Positions 55,477 through 64,000 of a DNA stretch of 64,000 bases are shown piece by piece. The number at the start of each line of letters is the position of its first letter. Position 1 is the stretch's first letter. Under the pieces are notes generated by a model that saw only the letters and a program-made list of their open reading frames with translations, was not told the DNA's origin and searched no databases. Source of the stretch: Paramacrobiotus metropolitanus (lineage: Eukaryota; Tardigrada; Eutardigrada; Parachela; Macrobiotidae). The translations under genes and the position numbers were made by a program. Location of the stretch: the NCBI RefSeq assembly GCF_019649055.1, contig NW_026570255.1, forward strand, positions 620,001 through 684,000, read 5' to 3'.

Positions 55477-56680
55477 TAGTGCCCTGCAACGGACTAGAAA
55501 ACTTCGTCCAGTCCGATCCAAACTTAAAAAATTTTATCCGAACCCAGTCCGACTCCGAATTCTAAAAATCGTACTCCGACCAATCCGATCCGTAAATATT
55601 TTGGCCAATCCGAACCCACTCCGGTCCACTCCGAAAAATTTTTCAAAAGAATATTTACATAAAATTTTTTTTAAATACATTAATGATGTGCATTTACTCT
55701 ACTCGTACTTCTGCAGTAAAGGCACATCTTTACTGCTTATTAAAAAAATTGTTAAGGCCGTTTTGACGGTAACAAGAGGGCTTCATACATTACAGTTTTC
55801 TGATCTTTTTTTGGCGTAAAAAAAGGTCACTTTAGAGGATTTTTTAAAAAAGTTCATGTAAATACGAAGTTTTCTTTAACAATACAGTGCAGTAGCATTT
55901 TGGAAAGGTATTAAACTGTCCGTATTGTCAGAAATCTGTATCAGAGCTTTTTTGTTGTGAACGGTTCAGCAACATGGTGGCCCGGGTCGAAAAGAGGGAA
56001 GGAAAATTAAAAGTAAGAATGTTTCTAAACGTCTTCAACTGCAAAAAATGGTAATCTCACGAATTCAAACGCTTTTTAAGGTTTTGTTTAAACATATATA
56101 ATAATATTATTATCCTACTCACCAGTATCGATCCAATTACTAGTGCTACAAGCCTACAACTATAAAAACTGGGTATCCGGTGCCCAGTTAAATTGTCTGA
56201 GCCGTAAATTACATGATGGAGAGCGTAATCGAAGTTAGTTATATAATTATCTGGTAGGGCCATAACATTTAACAACGTTACAACAATCACAAAACATTCT
56301 AATACAGTATTAAAAAGTGACAAGAGAGTTAATAAAAGAAAGTAAAAGAGATTTAATAGCAGTTAGCAAGAGTACTCTGTATCTGTAGATACTTTGGTTT
56401 TACATATTTCAACACAAACGAAAGCCTCGCGCGAAGCGCGAACCTGACGAAGTTTTTTGTTTTCAAGTTGCGTGAAATTCAATAAAAATTAATTATTATT
56501 ATTTATTTATCACGGATTATTCGGAGTCTTGATTGCATCCGCATCCGATCCGGTCAGATGCACATAAACTCCGAAACCACTCCTAATCCGAATTTTCCAG
56601 AGTGGACTCCGTCCAATCCGATCCGAAAATCGGAGTGGATACGGAGCGGTTCGGATTTACCAGTCCGGTGCAGGGCTCTA
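55477..56680. mobile_element. hAT-like non-autonomous element inserted in the satellite (1,204 bp)
   Basis: An exact 8-bp duplication CTGTACAT lies at 55469-55476 and 56681-56688, and removing the insert restores the satellite unit. The ends are inverted repeats (left TAGTGCCCTGCAACGGACTAG, right reversed TAGAGCCCTGCACCGGACTGG). Both subterminal regions are packed with 'tccga' words (for example 'cagtccgatcc', 'ccaatccgatccg'), typical of transposase-binding arrays. An internal minus-strand open frame (56323-56057, 88 residues) does not resemble a transposase. The 8-bp duplication and end sequence support the hAT superfamily. Confidence 0.88.
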
Positions 56681-56688
56681 CTGTACAT

Positions 56689-59600
56689 GTCTTATTGCGC
56701 CCATTGTGTGTACCAATGGAACCTATGGAACTCTACTGGAACCCGTTGGAACTGTTGGAACTACTATCTGTACATGTCTTATTGCGCCCATTGTGTGAAC
56801 CAATGGAACCTATGGAACTCTACTGGAACCCGTTGGAACTGTTGGAACTACTATCTGTACATGTCTTATTGCGCCCATTGTGTGTGCCAATGGAACCTAT
56901 GGAACTCTACTGGAACCCGTTGGAACTGTTGGAACTACTATCTGTACATGTCTTATTACGCCCTTGTGTGGTACCAATGGAACCTATGGAACTCTACTGG
57001 AACCAGTTGGAACTGTTGTAACTACTATCTGTACATGTCTTATTGCGCCCATTGTGTGAACCAATGGAACCTATGGAACTCTACTGGAGCCCGTTGGAAC
57101 TGTTGGAACTACTATCTGTATGTACATGTCTTATTGCGCCCTTGTGTGGTACCAGTGGAACCTATGGAACTCTACTGGAACCCGTTGGAACTGTTGGAAC
57201 TACTATCTGTACATGTCTTATTGCGCCCATTGTGTGTACCAATGGAACCTATGGAACTCTACTGGAACCCGTTGGAACTGTTGGAACTACTATCTGTATG
57301 TACATGTCTTATTGCGCCCTTGTGTGGTACCAGTGGAACCTATTGAACTCTACTGGAACCCGTTGGAACTGTTGGAACTACTATCTGTATGTACATGTCT
57401 TATTACGCCCTTGTGTGGTACCAATGGAACCTATGGAACTCTACTGGAACCCGTTGGAACTGTTGGAACTACTATCTGTACATGTCTTATTGCGCCCATT
57501 GTGTGAACCAATGAAACCTATTGAACTCTACTGGAACCCGTTGGAACTGTTGGAACTACTATCTGTACATGTCTTATTACGCCCTTGTGTGGTACCAATG
57601 GAACCTATGGAACTCTACTGGAACCGGTTGGAACTGTTGGAACTACTATCTGTACATGTCTTATTGCGCCCATTGTGTGAACCAATGAAACCTATGGAAC
57701 TCTACTGGAACCCGTTGGAACTGTTGGAACTACCATCTGTACATGTCTTATTGCGCCCATTGTGTGTACCAATGGAACCTATGGAACTCTACTGGAACCC
57801 GTTGGAACTGTTGGAACTACTATCTGTACATGTCTTATTACGCCCTTGTGTGGTACCAATGGAACCTATGGAACTCTACTGGAACCCGTTGGAACTGTTG
57901 GAACTACTATCTGTACATGTCTTATTGCGTCCATTGTGTGAACCAATGAAACCTATGGAACTCTACTGGAACCCGTTGGAACTGTTGGAACTACTATCTG
58001 TACATGTCTTATTACGCCCTTGTGTGGTACCAATGGAACCTATGGAACTCTACTGGAACCGGTTGGAACTTTTGGAACTACTATCTGTACATGTCTTATT
58101 GCGCCCATTGTGTGAACCAATGAAACCTATGGAACTCTACTGGAACCCGTTGGAACTGTTGGAACTACTATCTGTACATGTCTTATTGCGCCCATTGTGT
58201 GTACCAATGGAACCTATGGAACTCTACTGGAACCCGTTGGAACTGTTGGAACTACTATCTGTACATGTCTTATTACGCCCTTGTGTGGTACCAATGGAAC
58301 CTATGGAACTCTACTGGAACCCGTTGGAACTGTTGGAACTACTATCTGTACATGTCTTATTGCGTCCATTGTGTGAACCAATGAAACCTATGGAACTCTA
58401 CTGGAACCCGTTGGAACTGTTGGAACTACTATCTGTACATGTCTTATTGCGTCCATTGTGTGAACCAATGAAACCTATGGAACTCTACTGGAACCCGTTG
58501 GAACTGTTGGAACTACTATCTATACATGTCTTATTACGCCCTTGTGTGGTACCAATGGAACCTATGGAACTCTACTGGAACCCGTTGGAACTGTTGGAAC
58601 TACTATCTGTACATGTCTTATTGCGCCCATTGTGTGAACCAATGGAACCTATGGAACTCTACTGGAACCCGTTGAAACTGTTGGAACTACTATCTGTACA
58701 TGTCTTATTGCGCCCATTGTGTGAACCAATGAAACCTATGGAACTCTACTGGAACCCGTTGGAACTGTTGGAACTACTATCTGTACATGTCTTATTGCGC
58801 CCATTGTGTGTACCAATGGAACCTATGCAACTCTACTGGAACCCGTTGGAACTGTTGGAACTACTATCTGTACATGTCTTATTGCGTCCATTGTGTGAAC
58901 CAATGAAACCTATGGAACTCTACTGGAACCCGTTGGAACTGTTGGAACTACTATCTATACATGTCTTATTACGCCCTTGTGTGGTACCAATGGAACCTAC
59001 GGAACTCTACTGGAACCCGTTGGAACTGTTGGAACTACTATCTGTACATGTCTTATTGCGCCCATTGTGTGAACCAATGGAACCTATGGAACTCTACTGG
59101 AACCCGTTGAAACTGTTGGAACTACTATCTGTACATGTCTTATTGCGCCCATTGTGTGAACCAATGAAACCTATGGAACTCTACTGGAACCCGTTGGAAC
59201 TGTTGGAACTACTATCTGTACATGTCTTATTGCGCCCATTGTGTGAACCAATGGAACCTATGGAACTCTACTGGAACCCGTTGGAACTGTTGGAACTACT
59301 ATCTGTACATGTCTTATTACGCCCATTGTGTGAACCAATGGAACCTATGGAACAATACTGGAACCCGTTGGAACTGTTGGAACTACTATCTGTACATGTC
59401 TTATTACGCCCTTGTGTGGTACCAATGGAACCTATGGAACTCTACTGGAACCCGTTGGAACTGTTGGAACTACTATCTGTACATGTCTTATTGCGCCCAT
59501 TGTGTGAACCAATGGAACCTATGGAACTCTACTGTAGCCCGTTGGAACTGTTGGAACTACTATCTGTATGTACATGTCTTATTGCGCCCTTGTGTGGTAC

Positions 59601-62600
59601 CAGTGGAACCTATGGAACTCTACTGGAACCCGTTGGAACTGTTGGAACTACTATCTGTACATGTCTTATTGCGCCCATTGTGTGTACCAATGGAACCTAT
59701 GGAACTCTACTGGAACCCGTTGGAACTGTTGGAACTACTATCTGTATGTACATGTCTTATTGCGCCCTTGTGTGGTACCAGTGGAACCTATTGAACTCTA
59801 CTGGAACCCGTTGGAACTGTTGGAACTACTATCTGTATGTACATGTCTTATTGCGCCCTTGTGTGGTACCAGTGGAACCTATGGAACTCTACTGGAACCC
59901 GTTGGAACTGTTGGAACTACTATCTGTACATGTCTTATTGCGCCCATTGTGTGAACCAATGGAACCTATGGAACTCTACTGGAACCCGTTGGAACTGTTG
60001 GAACTACTATCTGTATGTACATGTCTTATTGCGCCCTTGTGTGGTACCAGTGGAACCTATTGAACTCTACTGGAACCCGTTGGAACTGTTGGAACTACTA
60101 TCTGTACATGTCTTATTGCGCCCATTGTGTGAACCAATGGAACCTATGGAACTCTACTGGAACCCGTTGGAACTGTTGGAACTACTATCTGTACATGTCT
60201 TATTGCGCCCATTGTGTGTACCAATGGAACCTATGGAACTCTACTGGAACCCGTTGGAACTGTTGGAACTACTATCTGTACATGTCTTATTACGCCCTTG
60301 TGTGGTACCAATGGAACCTATGGAACTCTACTGGAACCCGTTGGAACTGTTGGAACTACTATCTGTACATGTCTTATTGCGCCCATTGTGTGAACCAATG
60401 GAACCTATGGAACTCTACTGGAACCCGTTGGAACTGTTGGAACTACTATCTGTACATGTCTTATTACGCCCTTGTGTGGTACCAATGGAACCTATGGAAC
60501 TCTACTGGAACCCGTTGGAACTGTTGGAACTACTATCTGTACATGTCTTATTGCGCCCATTGTGTGAACCAATGGAACCTATGGAACTCTACTGGAGCCC
60601 GTTGGAACTGTTGGAACTACTATCTGTATGTACATGTCTTATTGCGCCCTTGTGTGGTACCAGTGGAACCTATGGAACTCTACTGGAACCCGTTGGAACT
60701 GTTGGAACTACTATCTGTACATGTCTTATTGCGCCCATTGTGTGTACCAATGGAACCTATGGAACTCTACTGGAACCCGTTGGAACTGTTGGAACTACTA
60801 TCTGTATGTACATGTCTTATTGCGCCCTTGTGTGGTACCAGTGGAACCTATTGAACTCTACTGGAACCCGTTGGAACTGTTGGAACTACTATCTGTATGT
60901 ACATGTCTTATTGCGCCCTTGTGTGGTACCAGTGGAACCTATGGAACTCTACTGGAACCCGTTGGAACTGTTGGAACTACTATCTGTACATGTCTTATTG
61001 CGCCCATTGTGTGAACCAATGGAACCTATGGAACTCTACTGGAACCCGTTGGAACTGTTGGAACTACTATCTGTACATGTCTTATTACGCCCTTGTGTGG
61101 TACCAATGGAACCTATGGAACTCTACTGGAACCCGTTGGAACTGTTGGAACTACTATCTGTACATGTCTTATTGCGCCCATTGTGTGAACCAATGGAACC
61201 TATGGAACTCTACTGGAACCCGTTGGAACTGTTGGAACTACTATCTGTATGTACATGTCTTATTGCGCCCTTGTGTGGTACCAGTGGAACCTATTGAACT
61301 CTACTGGAACCCGTTGGAACTGTTGGAACTACTATCTGTACATGTCTTATTGCGCCCATTGTGTGAACCAATGGAACCTATGGAACTCTACTGGAACCCG
61401 TTGGAACTGTTGGAACTACTATCTGTACATGTCTTATTGCGCCCATTGTGTGTACCAATGGAACCTATGGAACTCTACTGGAACCCGTTGGAACTGTTGG
61501 AACTACTATCTGTACATGTCTTATTACGCCCTTGTGTGGTACCAATGGAACCTATGGAACTCTACTGGAACCCGTTGGAACTGTTGGAACTACTATCTGT
61601 ACATGTCTTATTGCGCCCATTGTGTGAACCAATGGAACCTATGGAACTCTACTGGAACCCGTTGGAACTGTTGGAACTACTATCTGTACATGTCTTATTA
61701 CGCCCTTGTGTGGTACCAATGGAACCTATGGAACTCTACTGGAACCCGTTGGAACTGTTGGAACTACTATCTGTACATGTCTTATTGCGCCCATTGTGTG
61801 AACCAATGGAACCTATGGAACTCTACTGGAACCCGTTGGAACTGTTGGAACTACTATCTGTACATGTCTTATTGCGCCCATTGTGTGTACCAATGGAACC
61901 TATGGAACTCTACTGGAACCCGTTGGAACTGTTGGAACTACTATCTGTACATGTCTTATTACGCCCTTGTGTGGTACCAATGGAACCTATGGAACTCTAC
62001 TGGAACCCGTTGGAACTGTTGGAACTACTATCTGTACATGTCTTATTGCGCCCATTGTGTGAACCAATGGAACCTATGGAACTCTACTGGAACCCGTTGG
62101 TACTGTTGGAACTACTATCTGTACATGTCTTATTACGCCCTTGTGTGGTACCAATGGAACCTATGGAACTCTACTGGAACCCGTTGGAACTGTTGGAACT
62201 ACTATCTGTACATGTCTTATTGCGCCCATTGTGTGAACCAATGAAACCTATGGAACTCTACTGGAACCCGTTGGAACTGTTGGAACTACTATCTGTACAT
62301 GTCTTATTGCGCCCATTGTGTGTACCAATGGAACCTATGGAACTCTACTGGAACCCGTTGGAACTGTTGGAACTACTATCTGTACATGTCTTATTACGCC
62401 CTTGTGTGGTACCAATGGAACCTATGGAACTCTACTGGAACCCGTTGGAACTGTTGGAACTACTATCTGTACATGTCTTATTGCGCCCATTGTGTGAACC
62501 AATGAAACCTATGGAACTCTACTGGAACCCGTTGGAACTGTTGGAACTACTATCTGTACATGTCTTATTGCGCCCATTGTGTGTACCAATGGAACCTATG

Positions 62601-64000
62601 CAACTCTCCTGGAACCCGTTGGAACTGTTGGAACTACTATCTGTACATGTCTTATTGCGCCCATTGTGTGTACCAATGGAACCTATGCAACTCTCCTGGA
62701 ACCCGTTGGAACTGTTGGAACTACTATCTGTACATGTCTTATTACGCCCTTGTGTGGTACCAATGGAACCTATGGAACTCTACTGGAACCCGTTGGAACT
62801 GTTGGAACTACTATCTGTACATGTCTTATTGCGCCCATTGTGTGAACCAATGAAACCTATGGAACTCTACTGGAACCCGTTGGAACTGTTGGAACTACTA
62901 TCTGTACATGTCTTATTGCGCCCATTGTGTGTACCAATGGAACCTATGGAACTCTACTGGAACCCGTTGGAACTGTTGGAACTACTATCTGTACATGTCT
63001 TATTACGCCCTTGTGTGGTACCAATGGAACCTATGGAACTCTACTGGAACCCGTTGGAACTGTTGGAACTACTATCTGTACATGTCTTATTGCGCCCATT
63101 GTGTGAACCAATGAAACCTATGGAACTCTACTGGAACCCGTTGGAACTGTTGGAACTACTATCTGTACATGTCTTATTGCGCCCATTGTGTGTACCAATG
63201 GAACCTATGCAACTCTACTGGAACCCGTTGGAACTGTTGGAACTACTATCTGTACATGTCTTATTACGCCCTTGTGTGGTACCAATGGAACCTATGGAAC
63301 TCTACTGGAACCCGTTGGAACTGTTGGAACTACTATCTGTACATGTCTTATTGCGCCCATTGTGTGAACCAATGGAACCTATGGAACTCTACTGGAACCC
63401 GTTGGAACTGTTGGAACTACTATCTGTATGTACATGTCTTATTGCGCCCTTGTGTGGTACCAGTGGAACCTATTGAACTCTACTGGAACCCGTTGGAACT
63501 GTTGGAACTACTATCTGTACATGTCTTATTGCGCCCATTGTGTGAACCAATGGAACCTATGGAACTCTACTGGAACCCGTTGGAACTGTTGGAACTACTA
63601 TCTGTACATGTCTTATTGCGCCCATTGTGTGTACCAATGGAACCTATGGAACTCTACTGGAACCCGTTGGAACTGTTGGAACTACTATCTGTACATGTCT
63701 TATTACGCCCTTGTGTGGTACCAATGGAACCTATGGAACTCTACTGGAACCCGTTGGAACTGTTGGAACTACTATCTGTACATGTCTTATTGCGCCCATT
63801 GTGTGAACCAATGGAACCTATGGAACTCTACTGGAACCCGTTGGAACTGTTGGAACTACTATCTGTACATGTCTTATTGCGCCCATTGTGTGTACCAATG
63901 GAACCTATGGAACTCTACTGGAACCCGTTGGAACTGTTGGAACTACTATCTGTACATGTCTTATTGCGCCCATTGTGTGAACCAATGGAACCTATGGAAC
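56689..64000 (+). repeat. 87-bp satellite array, second block (about 84 units), continues past the window
   Basis: Same unit as the first block, with higher-order order. Runs of the three variants in fixed succession make 261-bp trimers, for example from about 61430 onward, punctuated by 91-bp units ('ctgtatgtacatg') that move the reading frame by one. Some variants carry 'ccaatgaaacc', which creates a TGA in one frame. Open frames reach 1,006 codons (57043-60063), but no start context, signal peptide or intron supports translation. Confidence 0.95.

Noticed and set aside
53458-55479. 673-codon open frame, and similar frames up to 1,006 codons at 57043-60063, as a giant repeat protein
   Set aside because: They follow directly from a stop-free 87-bp satellite unit read in any plus frame. 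No start context, signal peptide or intron supports translation, and 91-bp units shift the frame repeatedly.
56057-56323. 88-codon minus-strand frame inside the hAT-like element as a transposase fragment
   Set aside because: It has hydrophobic stretches but no hAT dimerisation or DDE-type motif that I can see; not enough to call.
53397-64000. CRISPR array
   Set aside because: The repeats are contiguous 87-bp units without unique spacers and the context is eukaryotic.

Overview
The window looks like nuclear DNA of an invertebrate animal. Genes are split by GT-AG introns, several families are animal-type (a myotubularin pseudophosphatase of the MTMR10/11/12 class, a rhodopsin-like GPCR family, CUB pieces, a VWA protein, secreted Cys-rich peptides), and the rest is dense in small DNA transposons, a Gypsy-type gag and satellite DNA. 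I see no bacterial operon, rRNA or CRISPR. The phylum cannot be fixed from sequence alone; a tardigrade or similar small ecdysozoan would fit, but that is a guess.

Layout. 1-12,506: one ten-exon minus-strand gene for an MTMR10/12-like inactive myotubularin, with GC-rich exons in very AT-rich introns. All nine junctions agree in phase and give 637 codons. From about 12.7 kb the base composition changes and an accessory region begins. 12.9-26.8 kb holds two diverged copies (units A and B) of a block with a small secreted-peptide gene followed by a rhodopsin-like GPCR gene. Between them lie a Gypsy-type gag remnant with flanking repeats (18.8-20.5 kb) and a DNA-transposon remnant (21.6-22.7 kb). 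27.6-31.6 kb holds ordinary minus-strand genes: a two-exon secreted VWA-like protein, a leucine-rich-repeat gene and a six-cysteine secreted protein whose 5' end is tandemly duplicated. 33.5-51.3 kb holds further pieces of the peptide family, a CUB/transmembrane family and the GPCR family (unit C at 39.2-43.9 kb, a fragment at 37.1-37.3 kb), with a 1.35 kb inverted segmental duplication (34.4-35.75 kb against 48.0-49.4 kb). 51.5-53.35 kb is a pile of TTAA-flanked palindromic elements, one with a nested insertion. 53.4-64.0 kb is an 87-bp satellite running off the window, interrupted by a 1,204-bp hAT-like element with an exact 8-bp target duplication.

Most unusual system: the small peptide family. 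Three intact and several broken members share a signal peptide, an R-x-R-R processing site at residues 45-48, cysteines at exactly 64, 66, 72 and 73 (C-x-C-x5-C-C), and a C-terminal Trp-Gly stop that looks like an amidation donor. That is the layout of a peptide-hormone, neuropeptide or other secreted bioactive precursor. In units A and B it is co-duplicated with an orphan GPCR family; a ligand-receptor link is only a hypothesis. The GPCR copies are mostly degenerate, and three of them share the same out-of-frame length in their third exon.
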